The notes under the pieces: model-generated
Told to the model about the DNA's origin: nothing
What the model saw: only the letters and a program-made list of their open reading frames with translations
Database searches by the model: none
Translations under genes and position numbers: made by a program
Part shown: piece after piece, positions 43,391 to 52,706 of the stretch
How positions within the stretch are numbered: position 1 is the first letter of the stretch
Layout of the letters: the number at the start of each line of letters is the position of its first letter
Assembly (NCBI RefSeq): GCF_937127095.1
Contig: NZ_CAKZLP010000035.1
Location: forward strand, 1 to 64,000
DNA length: 64,000 bases
Direction of reading: 5' to 3'
Source: an uncultured Amphritea sp.
Lineage (GTDB): Bacteria; Pseudomonadota; Gammaproteobacteria; Pseudomonadales; Balneatricaceae

Positions 43391-45547
43391 TTATGGTTCG
43401 GTTTGTGTGGATTTCCGGGCAACCGTCTTTAAGACTGTCATCCGGAGCTCATTTTCAGAGAGCGGCGATTGTAGCTGATCATTAAAGTGAATGACCCGGG
43501 CCTCAATTGAAGGATAATCCAATCCCCCATCGAGAAGAGCCAGGGCATACTTGATCATCTGGTTGTTTCGGTTTCCTGGTTCCATGCGTTCAGCGAACCA
43601 ACGTTCCAAAGCTCCAAGATCTTTGAGCTCAGTCATCTGATTGATGTGCTGCTCATTTTTCGAAGTCTTTGGAATGAAGCGTACCGGATCCAGCAAAACC
43701 CCACCCATATTGTAGTGGTGCTGCGCTCCAGGATTAGTCATCCATTTACGCTCTCGCTGGTTGGATCCTTCATCAGAATCAAATGGCAGCCATTCCATGA
43801 TATTATTCACGAATTGGCGATAATCCTCTTTATTGAGGAATAGCTCATATTTCAGAGGCATCACGATCCGGAACCGGTCTTTGCCTTCTTCGCCGTGTCG
43901 CTTGGTCGTGTGCGTCATGAACATATAGTCCCGGAGCATCTCGTGAGCAAATGTGAGTGATGTCTCGCCATCGACATCGAGGACAACCATATTGAAACCT
44001 TCAATGACCTTGTCGCCGCGGCGATGACCTTCATGGAAACGGTGGTTACACCAATGATAATCTGCCGTTCCGGTAAGTCGCCACATCTGATCAAAAGGCT
44101 GAACTTCTATGGCATAGCCTGTGGCCATATCTTCGCTCACCGTAAAGAGCATCTGATCCGTATTGGTCTCATTGAGGCTTTCGCCGGTGAAGAACTCAAT
44201 ACCCTCGGCAAACGTCTTCTTGATGATGATGTTGTTTTTATATCCCCACGCTGTAGCGAGATCCATGATTTCCCGGCGTTGAGTGCTGCTGGTCTTATAA
44301 TACGGAAGATTCTCCGTCAGATCAGCATGAGTCAACTCTCCGTTGAATGAAGCAATATATCGGGCCAGCTTCACGTATGGTGCCTCACGAGAGAGAAGCT
44401 TCTTGAAATCCTGGCCAGAGCTCTCAACCAGATGAATAGCCTGATAGAGATTATCTTCAGTCATTACCGGAGATTGATCCAGAAAGGCATATACGCCGGC
44501 AAGCTTCAGCGCCTTGAAGTATCGGTGACCTAGCTCAGTTTTTTGCAGATCTTGATACTCTTCCAGGGCATCAGCCTGCTCTTCACATAGGAACCGGTAT
44601 TCCAGGAGCAGGATGCCGACATTGTCTGGTACCTCAATCTGGTATTCATGGTTCATCTCGCTGGCCAGCTGAGCAAACCCTCGAGATAGCACTGCAACAT
44701 CGCTTTCCATTGCAGGGTCTGTCAGGGCTGCATAAACATCTGCAGCTGAGCGCTTCTTCATGGAGCGTTCCTGTTCGCCCCAGGCGAAGAGCATACGGCG
44801 TGCGTAGCCAGTTTGGAGAAACTCAAAGAAAGTGTCTTCTGTGGCCCCACCATCGAGCAGTTTAGATGGGGTGCCAAAGAGCAGCATATTAGCAGGTGTC
44901 GGTGCATCGAGGTCGATACCCCGAGAATTGTCGACAGTGTTTTTCGTCAGCTTTGCTTTGGTCTTGCCCTTATCATAGAGCTCAAGGAATGTGTTCATAA
45001 TCTCTGCGCTCTGCAGAAGATTGGAACCAACCTCATCGATTTGGAGATTGATCCCGCCACATCCGGAGAGCATCAGCTTTTGACGAAGCTGCTTCACTGC
45101 CGGCACGGTGCCGCTATCAAATGTAAAAGGATACGGACCCGCCTGATCATACTCCCTCTGAAGAGAGGTTTCTTCTGTAGACGGATCCGTCCCCTTATAA
45201 GCAGCCCGCTTATTCGCGAGGCGTATTAGGTTTTTTTCTGCAAGACCCTGCATCGTTGTTTCGATGAAACGCTTCTTGAAGCCATGCATCAGCGTGTCTT
45301 CAATAATACCGACAGAATGACCCTTACCAAAGCCTGATGTGGCGAGAGCCAGGGCATACAGGTTTACCGGGATCTTACCGCGGTCTTTGGTGATAATCTC
45401 TGCCCTCATCGCAGCAGCCATCTTTGCAAGAAAGTAGGCGCACTCAACTCGAAAGAAGTTTCGATTATCGTTCTGGGTCTTCTTGGAAATAATATTGACC
45501 ATACGTTCCAAGACAGGATGATCGGTCAGCGTATTGAAGTCACGCAT
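43391..45547 (-). CDS. Primase (N4 gp43-like)
   Basis: The start is placed at ATG 45547 (MRDFNTLTDHPVLERMVNII) after GAGGG; a longer frame overlaps the next gene and has no ribosome site. The protein then has 718 residues. The N-terminal part resembles a DUF3987/helicase-like ATPase domain (YALALATSGFGKGHSVGIIE near residue 60; QIDEVGSNLLQSAEIMNTFL; MLLFGTPSKLLDGGATEDTF). The C-terminal part carries NMVVLDVDGETSLTFAHEML then THTTKRHGEEGKDRFRIVMP, the acidic and basic core of archaeo-eukaryotic-type phage primases. It makes primers and perhaps unwinds DNA. Synteny matches N4 gp43. Confidence 0.8.
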   Translation of the reverse strand: MRDFNTLTDHPVLERMVNIISKKTQNDNRNFFRVECAYFLAKMAAAMRAEIITKDRGKIPVNLYALALATSGFGKGHSVGIIEDTLMHGFKKRFIETTMQGLAEKNLIRLANKRAAYKGTDPSTEETSLQREYDQAGPYPFTFDSGTVPAVKQLRQKLMLSGCGGINLQIDEVGSNLLQSAEIMNTFLELYDKGKTKAKLTKNTVDNSRGIDLDAPTPANMLLFGTPSKLLDGGATEDTFFEFLQTGYARRMLFAWGEQERSMKKRSAADVYAALTDPAMESDVAVLSRGFAQLASEMNHEYQIEVPDNVGILLLEYRFLCEEQADALEEYQDLQKTELGHRYFKALKLAGVYAFLDQSPVMTEDNLYQAIHLVESSGQDFKKLLSREAPYVKLARYIASFNGELTHADLTENLPYYKTSSTQRREIMDLATAWGYKNNIIIKKTFAEGIEFFTGESLNETNTDQMLFTVSEDMATGYAIEVQPFDQMWRLTGTADYHWCNHRFHEGHRRGDKVIEGFNMVVLDVDGETSLTFAHEMLRDYMFMTHTTKRHGEEGKDRFRIVMPLKYELFLNKEDYRQFVNNIMEWLPFDSDEGSNQRERKWMTNPGAQHHYNMGGVLLDPVRFIPKTSKNEQHINQMTELKDLGALERWFAERMEPGNRNNQMIKYALALLDGGLDYPSIEARVIHFNDQLQSPLSENELRMTVLKTVARKSTQTEP

Positions 45548-45573
45548 CTCATAGGCCCTCAATGGTTGGTGGT

Positions 45574-46605
45574 TTAGTCGGTCTGATATTCCAGTCGTTG
45601 CGTACACAACGGTGCTGCATCGCAGTAGGAACATCTCCGGACTTCGCCAGGGAATGTTTTAATGACACCCACTCCGCCGGCTTTAGCTTTGTGCTGCATA
45701 GCCGCAGGGTAAGAATCAAAATTTTTGGTGGCCCGGCCGTTCTTTTGAGCGGTCTCGGGGTTCTTGTAATACTTGTGGACGTCAGGCTGCTTCCACAGCT
45801 CTTCTTCCTTACAGCGAGGCATGTCGCTTTCGTGCTTCATAGGCACAGTGGCGAGGATCTCGTCGATCTTCTTGATGATGAAACGTTCAGTTTCTTCGAG
45901 GCTCATCAATTGAACTGGCAGCTCGCTGACGGGGAATGGCGGATAGTTATCAATCCTAGAAGCCTCACCGCGCTTCCAATCTTTGAAGATGAAGTTGATA
46001 ATTCCAACTTCGGAAGTGATCACTTCTGGATCCAACCAGCGATAAATACTCAGCTGGATAGCAAAGTCTGATTTCTCAGATTGATCCATTTTCATCCATT
46101 TGTAAGTCGAAGTGGTTTTGTTATCTTCAACCCGCCCAGCAAACACCTGGTCAAATTGCCCTGAGATCCAGACTTTGGTTCCGTTGGTCGCAGTGATCAT
46201 CCGGAAACGGCGTTGCTCCAGATAGAGAGGTATTGCACTGGTGTTCTGCTTGAGAAATTCTTTTTCTGGGTTAATCACAAGATTGTCGATTATATGCTGT
46301 GCTGTACCGATTTTCCTGAGAATTTGATCTCGAGCATCTGAAAAGATTGCACTCTCGATTCCAGAGTGAATTGACTGACCCATCCGCGCAGCAACCAGGT
46401 CCTGGAGATCTATCGCATTGTCTTCTGGCGGTACACGGTGTCCAAGGACAAGAGCCTTAGTAGGCTTCAAAAGTGTCGTAGCTGAGACGATCGGATTGTC
46501 ATCTTGAGGTGCATCAACCGGGTCGTGATCATATGTGTCATGGGCAAGCCATGCAGCCATCACGAGGCCCAGATTTGCTTGGTTCGTTAGCGGACGGTCA
46601 GTCAT
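45574..46605 (-). CDS. PD-(D/E)XK nuclease, RecB/Cas4-like with Fe-S cysteines
   Basis: The 343-residue protein has nuclease core VWISGQFDQVFAGRVEDNKT (Asp, then E-D-N-K) near residues 145-165, preceded by an LGxRxH-like helix (MGQSIHSGIESAIF). Downstream QLSIYRW supplies the usual Q-x-x-x-Y motif. The C-terminus has CSYCDAAPLC and an earlier MPRC, giving four cysteines as in the iron-sulphur cluster of Cas4/AddB exonucleases. It would process DNA ends in replication or recombination. It lies between primase and polymerase. Confidence 0.8.
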   Translation of the reverse strand: MTDRPLTNQANLGLVMAAWLAHDTYDHDPVDAPQDDNPIVSATTLLKPTKALVLGHRVPPEDNAIDLQDLVAARMGQSIHSGIESAIFSDARDQILRKIGTAQHIIDNLVINPEKEFLKQNTSAIPLYLEQRRFRMITATNGTKVWISGQFDQVFAGRVEDNKTTSTYKWMKMDQSEKSDFAIQLSIYRWLDPEVITSEVGIINFIFKDWKRGEASRIDNYPPFPVSELPVQLMSLEETERFIIKKIDEILATVPMKHESDMPRCKEEELWKQPDVHKYYKNPETAQKNGRATKNFDSYPAAMQHKAKAGGVGVIKTFPGEVRRCSYCDAAPLCTQRLEYQTD

Positions 46606-46614
46606 TAGGAGATC

Positions 46615-46935
46615 CTATTCGTTGGCGACAATCTTTGTCGGTTGGGTTCGGCCCATGTACTCTTTCGGCGACATAAGGCCCAGATAATAGATACCAAAAA
46701 AGAAGAAATTTGCCACCCATGAAGGGTCTAATTCATATTTTTCTTGGGCCTTCATCAGGGCTGCCTGGCGAAGCGTATCCATGGCGTCTGCGTCCATTCG
46801 CTTGCGGGCTGTTTCGGTCAAAACGTTGATTTTAACCGACATTGGATATGGCGCCACACCGGCATCTTCGTTGCCAGGGTGCACTGCTGCAATCTCAATT
46901 GCAGCCATCCAGAAATGTTTCTTGTCATCAGCCAT
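46615..46935 (-). CDS. Small replication-operon protein
   Basis: This 106-residue protein starts MADDKKHFWMAAIEIAAVHP and overlaps the end of the DNA polymerase gene by 8 bases. It has a strand-rich middle (YPMSVKINVLTETARKRMDA), then helices and an aromatic patch (WVANFFFFGIYYLGLMSPKE). It is tightly embedded between polymerase and nuclease genes, so a replication role is likely but unproven. Confidence 0.65.
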   Translation of the reverse strand: MADDKKHFWMAAIEIAAVHPGNEDAGVAPYPMSVKINVLTETARKRMDADAMDTLRQAALMKAQEKYELDPSWVANFFFFGIYYLGLMSPKEYMGRTQPTKIVANE

Positions 46936-49585
46936 TGGGGTATTCCTCTGCTATTTCTTGGCCTATTCGTTTGATGTCCATTGCGGACGCGGAGTTTGGT
47001 ATGCTGTGCTCTTCAGCCCATGTCGGATAGAAGATTGAAGCTTCACCAGAAAGATGGACATCAGGGTGACTGATATCCGGGTGGTTTTGCCATTTCACTT
47101 CTTCAGAAAGTGTCCGATTAAACCACTCTACAATATATGGGTTGGCTTTAACCAAATAATATTGAGCATCGTGGATCTGACAACAGATTCGAATTTCAGC
47201 TCGAAAATAAGTTGATCGAACTTTCTTCATAAAGGCTGTGGCAGCACGATTGTTCAACAAGCCCCAGGACTGGCCAAGGGCATTGCCGGCAGTACGTGCT
47301 TCAGAAAGCGCTTGATAAGGCGTGTGACGCTTTGTATTGAGCGTCTGGCCCAGAAGAGGCGTTCTCACTCTTAAGCCAAAAGCGACAGTGATATAGCCGT
47401 TGTCTCTGGCCCCCTGGATCTTAAGATCGACCCAGTCATCTGAGTGCTTATAGAGCTGATGGTATTTCTGTTCGATATCCAAAGCCTGAGCTTTGTCGAT
47501 GCCACACTGTGTAACCAGAGCATGGTGGGTACCACCATATGTTAGCGCGAACGTCGGCGCTTTTGAATCTTGTCTCTCCTGCGGATACTTAACAGCAATA
47601 GAATTGATGGAAGAAACAGAAGTAGGGTCAATGTCGGGCATGTTATCGCCAAAATAAGAATAAGCACGTAGACAATGACCATCATAACCATCGGTATAAA
47701 CTTTCAGTTTGTTGGGATCTTTGGTCGTTAGTGCCGAGATTTTATCCTCGAGACTATCGAAGTCGAGACCCATGAAAAGATATCCAGGAGGCGCTTTCAC
47801 ACATCGTTTGATGTACTTAGCGAGTCTGGATCCAGAAGGGATATTCTGAAGGTTTGGATCCGAGGAGCTCAGTCTGCCTGAGACAGTACCACCCAAGTTA
47901 AAAGAACCATGAAGATAGTGCCATCCATCTGGGCCTTTCCGGGCATTTTTAAATGCCGGGATAAAGGTCGATAGGAGGATGCTCACGTCTTTATACTCGA
48001 TAAGAGCATCGAGAAGTTCGAGCGTGGGTACATCATTCGTGTGGTTCTTCAGGTTTTTTAAGATAGCTCCTTTGGTAGATGGAGCGCCGCTGTCCGTTTT
48101 TCCAAGGACTGGGAATCCAAAAAAGGCTGGATCAAATAACAAGCCAGCCAACTGAGAATCGCTGCCAGGATTAAACTCGGCACTGGCGTCAGAAAGGGTA
48201 ACCCTTTTCTTTTTGAGCCGAGCGTTCCACTTGGATATTTCCATTTGTCGAAGGTGGTGACGGTAATCTTGGACAACTTGGTTCCCCTGAATTGTAGCTT
48301 CTGCCTGGGCCTTGAGCTTCATCAGCTCAGCTTCGGATCCATGAACAGAAGGCATGTGAACAGGCAGCCCAGTGAGCTGCATATCGATAATGTCGATGAG
48401 AGATGGCCGGAAGATTTCTTTGTACACCGACATTTGATCATCAGCGATCATGATCGGCATGTTCTTTTCGTAGACGTACCAGGTACTTAGAGCATCCACC
48501 AAGTTGTATTCGAGGAGCTCTTGGACCGGGATTTTCGTGATGTCTTTAATTTCCTCAACAGCATAGTTGCCTGCAAATTCAACAGCTTGATCCTTAAGGC
48601 TAAGCTTATTTCCCGAAGTCGAATTCGTAGCCAGGTAACTGATGATTTTGGTATCATGGATCATATCCTCACAAGCCAGGGCATCGAAAATCTCTTCGTA
48701 ATCGTGCGTGGTAGTGTCTTTAGATAGCTGGTGGATAAGTACGCTCAGGTCGTAACTGGCGTTGTGGAAGATCAGCCGGCGTTCTTTGCCTTTTTTGTGC
48801 GTTTCATAAAACCGAATGAAAAAATTAAGAAGAAGTCGACGTACATCTTGGTTTGGAAAATTTGGTGCCCAGTCAACCTGGAAAGCAATACCTTCATGTT
48901 TGTTCCAAGCGAATGCGATGCTGGCGATACCGGCATCATCAATATGCAAACTAAACCCTTCGATGTCACACGTCAGCCGCGACTTATTCACAAGAATGTA
49001 TGTTAGCGCGTTTCGAATTTCATCGAGTGTTTGGGGGTAGTAGCATTTTTTGATGATGCCAGTTCCAGGATCCTTGTATTTACCCTGTCTATCCTCAGCC
49101 ACAGATTTCATTGCTGTGGTAATAGATGCTTCGGTCTTCACTGGATCATAGAACGCCATTTTGTGGTTTGGGATAAACCCAACCCGCAAATGTTTAAGAT
49201 GCTCGAAGTGGTCCTCATGAGGAGGTGTTAGAGAGCCCACTTCGAGCGCCGCTTTCGCGGAACCGGTAAAAGTCTTGTAGTAATCGGGATTAGCGATCAA
49301 TACGTGTTTAATCTTGGTATGCTTGAGCTTCTCGAAAAGCTCGTTGAACCACTCACGGCGCTCAGCAACTGAGAGTGGTTTCTTTTTCTTCTTGGGGCCT
49401 GACAGGAGATAGGGCAGCTGAACAGCTGCAGTACGATCGAGAATGTGCTTTGCTGGCTCTCCTTGAGCGATCAAGCCTTTATCGAGATAGGTTTTCTTCA
49501 TCTCTGCATAATCAAGTTCGTATGAGAGAATGAGGATTTCTACATCGTTGGGCTCAAAGTCATTTGAAAAGCCAATCCATCGCAT
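46928..49585 (-). CDS. DNA polymerase, family A with 3'-5' exonuclease (N4 gp39-like)
   Basis: This 885-residue polymerase has an N-terminal extension (1-200), then a proofreading exonuclease. Exo I is LTCDIEGFSLHID (Asp207, Glu209), Exo II is FHNASYDLSVL (Asp279), and Exo III is YNLVDALSTWYVY. Polymerase motifs follow: A (GLDFDSLEDKISAL), B (RQDSKAPTFALTYGGT) and C (CQIHDAQYYLV, His805-Asp806). It replicates the phage genome. The start shares TGATG with the upstream stop. All catalytic residues are present. Confidence 0.95.
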   Translation of the reverse strand: MRWIGFSNDFEPNDVEILILSYELDYAEMKKTYLDKGLIAQGEPAKHILDRTAAVQLPYLLSGPKKKKKPLSVAERREWFNELFEKLKHTKIKHVLIANPDYYKTFTGSAKAALEVGSLTPPHEDHFEHLKHLRVGFIPNHKMAFYDPVKTEASITTAMKSVAEDRQGKYKDPGTGIIKKCYYPQTLDEIRNALTYILVNKSRLTCDIEGFSLHIDDAGIASIAFAWNKHEGIAFQVDWAPNFPNQDVRRLLLNFFIRFYETHKKGKERRLIFHNASYDLSVLIHQLSKDTTTHDYEEIFDALACEDMIHDTKIISYLATNSTSGNKLSLKDQAVEFAGNYAVEEIKDITKIPVQELLEYNLVDALSTWYVYEKNMPIMIADDQMSVYKEIFRPSLIDIIDMQLTGLPVHMPSVHGSEAELMKLKAQAEATIQGNQVVQDYRHHLRQMEISKWNARLKKKRVTLSDASAEFNPGSDSQLAGLLFDPAFFGFPVLGKTDSGAPSTKGAILKNLKNHTNDVPTLELLDALIEYKDVSILLSTFIPAFKNARKGPDGWHYLHGSFNLGGTVSGRLSSSDPNLQNIPSGSRLAKYIKRCVKAPPGYLFMGLDFDSLEDKISALTTKDPNKLKVYTDGYDGHCLRAYSYFGDNMPDIDPTSVSSINSIAVKYPQERQDSKAPTFALTYGGTHHALVTQCGIDKAQALDIEQKYHQLYKHSDDWVDLKIQGARDNGYITVAFGLRVRTPLLGQTLNTKRHTPYQALSEARTAGNALGQSWGLLNNRAATAFMKKVRSTYFRAEIRICCQIHDAQYYLVKANPYIVEWFNRTLSEEVKWQNHPDISHPDVHLSGEASIFYPTWAEEHSIPNSASAMDIKRIGQEIAEEYPNG

Positions 49586-50151
49586 CAGTACGCTGTCCGT
49601 CTAAAAAGGAACCGATTAATGGGATCATCGACACGGTTGTAGTGCGCGAAAAATGGAGCTTTCGCTTTATCTTCTGGGTGAAACTTTGAGTCTTCGTAGA
49701 AGGCTGCATCGTTTTTCTGACAGAAGAGATCCAATCGGCTCAGTGAATCTGAAAGTTGCATAAGGCCCCGCGGTGCGTTGGCACAGTATCGACTGGGATT
49801 GCCTTCAGCAAAGCGCTCAAGGGCTCCCAGGAAATGGGCGATATACGTTGTGTGTTGCTGAACCTCAACACGGTTCAAGCGAAGAAATTCTGCTTCTTCC
49901 TCGAGACTGGGATCGATGATTTCGATACCCTCTTTACCGTAGGCGCCGGCGACAACAAAAAGCTCAGACTTGTAATAGAAACCGTGCTCGGATCCTCCAA
50001 GTATCTGGTTCTTCTCAACAAGACGTTTAGTCTCTTGGCCAATGAGTTCTTGTTCTCGAGCCTCAAGCGAAGCTTGAATTTCAGTGAACACCAGCTTGGA
50101 GATGAGATCATCTTTCCAAGCTTGGATCAGTTCATCGTCTGTATGGCTCAT
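49585..50151 (-). CDS. Hypothetical protein of the replication operon
   Basis: The 188-residue, mostly helical and charged protein begins MSHTDDELIQAWKDDLISKL. The middle contains GFYYKSELFVVAGAYGKEGI and the end YNRVDDPINRFLFRRTAY. It overlaps both neighbours by a few bases (helicase upstream, polymerase downstream). It has no known motif. Position corresponds to N4 gp38, whose function is not established. Confidence 0.65.
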   Translation of the reverse strand: MSHTDDELIQAWKDDLISKLVFTEIQASLEAREQELIGQETKRLVEKNQILGGSEHGFYYKSELFVVAGAYGKEGIEIIDPSLEEEAEFLRLNRVEVQQHTTYIAHFLGALERFAEGNPSRYCANAPRGLMQLSDSLSRLDLFCQKNDAAFYEDSKFHPEDKAKAPFFAHYNRVDDPINRFLFRRTAY

Positions 50152-51506
50152 GGAATATACAAACCCCTCTGATTTTGGTGAATGCCGCGGTCATAGACAT
50201 AGATTCGTTTCCGCGCACGAGACGCACCAACATACAGCATACGCCGTAGCTGATTTACATCTCGAGACGTGAAAATATCATCCATGATCAGGATGACCGA
50301 ATCATAAGTCGAGCCTTGGGCTTTATAGACCGTCGAGGCTTCACGGTTACGGAGATCGATCCACTCTTCCTGGAGTTTGTAGAACAGCTTCCAGTTCCGG
50401 AAATTCTTCGACTTATAGTGACGTCGAAGGGAATCCCATGCATCACGATCAGCTGGATATTTCACAGTGTACCGAGAAGTGAACGCAGAAGAGACTTCCA
50501 GCATATAGGCATCCAGGGAGTTATGATCATCGATCTGAACTTCCTCAGGGCCATAGATGCCGTGAATTTTGACCTGCTCTTCGACATTGAAAGATGCCTG
50601 GGCAGAGAGTGGGAAGTGGGAGTTACAAACCATTCGCTCACCCACAGTTGGATAATCAGGTAAACCACGAATACCGCGGATAAACTGGTTATAGCCAATC
50701 ACTGCTTTGTTGGTGTAGCAAAGGATCCGGCAAGCCAGCTCAGGATCGTCTGCTTTCATGGTTCCATTGGGACCGTAAATGCCCTCGATGAGCAGCTTTA
50801 ATTGATCGCCGTTGATGAAATCAATCTCACCAGGTGCTTGCTTCCATTTTGTAAGCTGGTCTTTTGGTCGCTCGAGAAGAATATCTTCTTTGAGGCCCTC
50901 ACACAGTTTCTGCAGCGCCGGCGAACCAGCATTACGGACAGGCGTTGTAATCTCGTAATGGCGATTTCCAATATCAGCGAGAGCCACGGCAGGAGAAAGC
51001 TTCTCCATAACCGGCGGCAACTGGTTCTTGTCACCAACATAGATGATCTTACACGTTTCGTCGGTCGCTTCCTGAAGGATCATATAAAGATCTTTATCGA
51101 TCATAGACGCTTCATCAATGAAGAGCATCACGTTCGAATGGATCTTATAGTTGTTGGTTCGCTTCAGGTAAGTCTGACCGGTCGAATAATCCGTCATAGG
51201 AACCACACCCAGGAATGAGTGGATTGTCTTAGCTTGCCGGCCAGTTTGCTCACCCAAAACTGCAGCAGCTTTGTTGGTAGTAGCTGTCAGCATCAATTCC
51301 ATGGGTGTTCGCTGAAGCGACATGGATTGATTGTACGCATTGATTGTTGACGGCAGGAGGCTGACCAGTTCACGGGTCAGATAGGTTTTACCAACGCCAG
51401 GGGAACCAGTCAGGAAGAATTCCTTGTCTGGACCAATGATGTAAGTGGCAAGGGTATCTGCCGCTTTTTGTTGGTCAGCATTGAGTTGGGGAGTCGGTGT
51501 AGACAT
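50148..51506 (-). CDS. SF1B DNA helicase (RecD/Dda-like, N4 gp37-like)
   Basis: This 452-residue protein has Q-like LNADQQKAA, Walker A GSPGVGKT (34-41), motif Ia LTATTNKAAAVL, Walker B MLFIDEASMIDK, motif III YVGDKNQLPPV and motif VI-like RMLYVGASRARKRIYVY near the C-terminus. An SH3-like insertion lies before it (ASTVYKAQGSTYDSVIL). This is a complete 5'-3' RecD2/Dda type helicase, expected to open the fork for the adjacent polymerase. Start and stop overlap both neighbours. Confidence 0.92.
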   Translation of the reverse strand: MSTPTPQLNADQQKAADTLATYIIGPDKEFFLTGSPGVGKTYLTRELVSLLPSTINAYNQSMSLQRTPMELMLTATTNKAAAVLGEQTGRQAKTIHSFLGVVPMTDYSTGQTYLKRTNNYKIHSNVMLFIDEASMIDKDLYMILQEATDETCKIIYVGDKNQLPPVMEKLSPAVALADIGNRHYEITTPVRNAGSPALQKLCEGLKEDILLERPKDQLTKWKQAPGEIDFINGDQLKLLIEGIYGPNGTMKADDPELACRILCYTNKAVIGYNQFIRGIRGLPDYPTVGERMVCNSHFPLSAQASFNVEEQVKIHGIYGPEEVQIDDHNSLDAYMLEVSSAFTSRYTVKYPADRDAWDSLRRHYKSKNFRNWKLFYKLQEEWIDLRNREASTVYKAQGSTYDSVILIMDDIFTSRDVNQLRRMLYVGASRARKRIYVYDRGIHQNQRGLYIP

Positions 51507-52699
51507 CAGTCTTCCTCGATATTGATGAGAGTGCCGTATGGCACTTCAGAATTTGGATTACCTGAGACCACCCAAATAAGAGGAGGACCTGGCGGTTCTT
51601 GTGGGATCCCCACATACAAGTCAGTGAAGACAACGATGGCATTGGGCATGTGCTCTTTAGCATGAGCCCAAACTTCATTCAGATTGGTTCCACCACGGCC
51701 GGTGACAACAATCTTCTCGAACTCATCGTCTTCTCCGAACTCGTAGAAATCCTGAAGCTTAGTATCAAAAGTGATTAGCACAAGCTTCTCCGGATTATAG
51801 GTATCTTTGATGTATTTCACTTCCGAGTTGAAGCGTTTGATTTCTGCATCTGAGATGGAACCAGAAACATCCAGGTAATAGTGGATCAGCTCCAAACCAG
51901 ACCGCCCGACACGACCCGGTAGCATTGGATCGCTATATCGGCGGTTCGGTCGGCTATAAGAATATTCTACGGAGGAGAGGGCTTCAAAGAAATTGACTAG
52001 GATTTCTTGCCAAGGAAGCTTCGGCTTGAGGAAATCCTCAATCATCTGCTTCACTTCACCTGGCATATCACCGTGGTTTTTGGACATCTTAGAGGCGGTC
52101 GACGCATTGTGGACATTGCCAAATGCTTTTTTGGCGATCTGGTCAGGGGTCATATCTCCCTGCATCGATTCAGGACCATCTCCGGCCTCGAAGAAGTCAC
52201 CATCCTGAGGATTGACGACCTCTACCTTGTTGTCCATCAGCCAGTCGTAGACTTGATCAGTGGTCCAGCCATCGAACTGGGAATCCATCAGATAAGGGAA
52301 CCCATCCATATAATAGCCGCCAGACTTGAGCATATTGTTGATCACATAGTCTGCAGCGACATTCCAGATATAAGGATTTCGTTTTTCTCGACGTCCCATG
52401 TGCTGGAAAGCGATATGCCAAGCTTCGTGCGCAAGCACAGTGACTTTGCTGTCGCGATCCAGGGATTTAAAGAATTCGGGGTTCCAGACCATGAACACGC
52501 CATTTGTGGCGGCTGTTGGAATTGAACGATCCCATTTGAAAGAGATCGAGGCTACAAGAGGACCCAGGAAACCATTCCATTTCTTTTGGAAGAGCCGAAC
52601 TTTTACAGCATCCAGCATACGATTGAGTTCAATCATATCATCTTCAGTTACTGGTTCGTCGGAGACATAGTCCTCAGGATTGAATGTAGGTTGGGTCAT
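51506..52699 (-). CDS. VWA-domain protein with metallopeptidase-like HExxH (N4 gp25-like)
   Basis: The protein has 397 residues. The N-terminal domain (to about residue 230) contains LAHEAWHIAFQHMG (His91-Glu92...His95), a zincin-like site as in DUF2201-type proteins. The C-terminal VWA-like domain has a metal site in YYLDVSGSISDAE, followed by KLVLITFDTKLQDFYE and VTGRGGTNLNEVW. Paired with the MoxR-type ATPase next door, it matches the N4 gp24/gp25 pair. MoxR-VWA pairs remodel or load metals on other proteins; the target is unknown. Confidence 0.85.
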   Translation of the reverse strand: MTQPTFNPEDYVSDEPVTEDDMIELNRMLDAVKVRLFQKKWNGFLGPLVASISFKWDRSIPTAATNGVFMVWNPEFFKSLDRDSKVTVLAHEAWHIAFQHMGRREKRNPYIWNVAADYVINNMLKSGGYYMDGFPYLMDSQFDGWTTDQVYDWLMDNKVEVVNPQDGDFFEAGDGPESMQGDMTPDQIAKKAFGNVHNASTASKMSKNHGDMPGEVKQMIEDFLKPKLPWQEILVNFFEALSSVEYSYSRPNRRYSDPMLPGRVGRSGLELIHYYLDVSGSISDAEIKRFNSEVKYIKDTYNPEKLVLITFDTKLQDFYEFGEDDEFEKIVVTGRGGTNLNEVWAHAKEHMPNAIVVFTDLYVGIPQEPPGPPLIWVVSGNPNSEVPYGTLINIEED

Positions 52700-52706
52700 G
52701 AATCAC

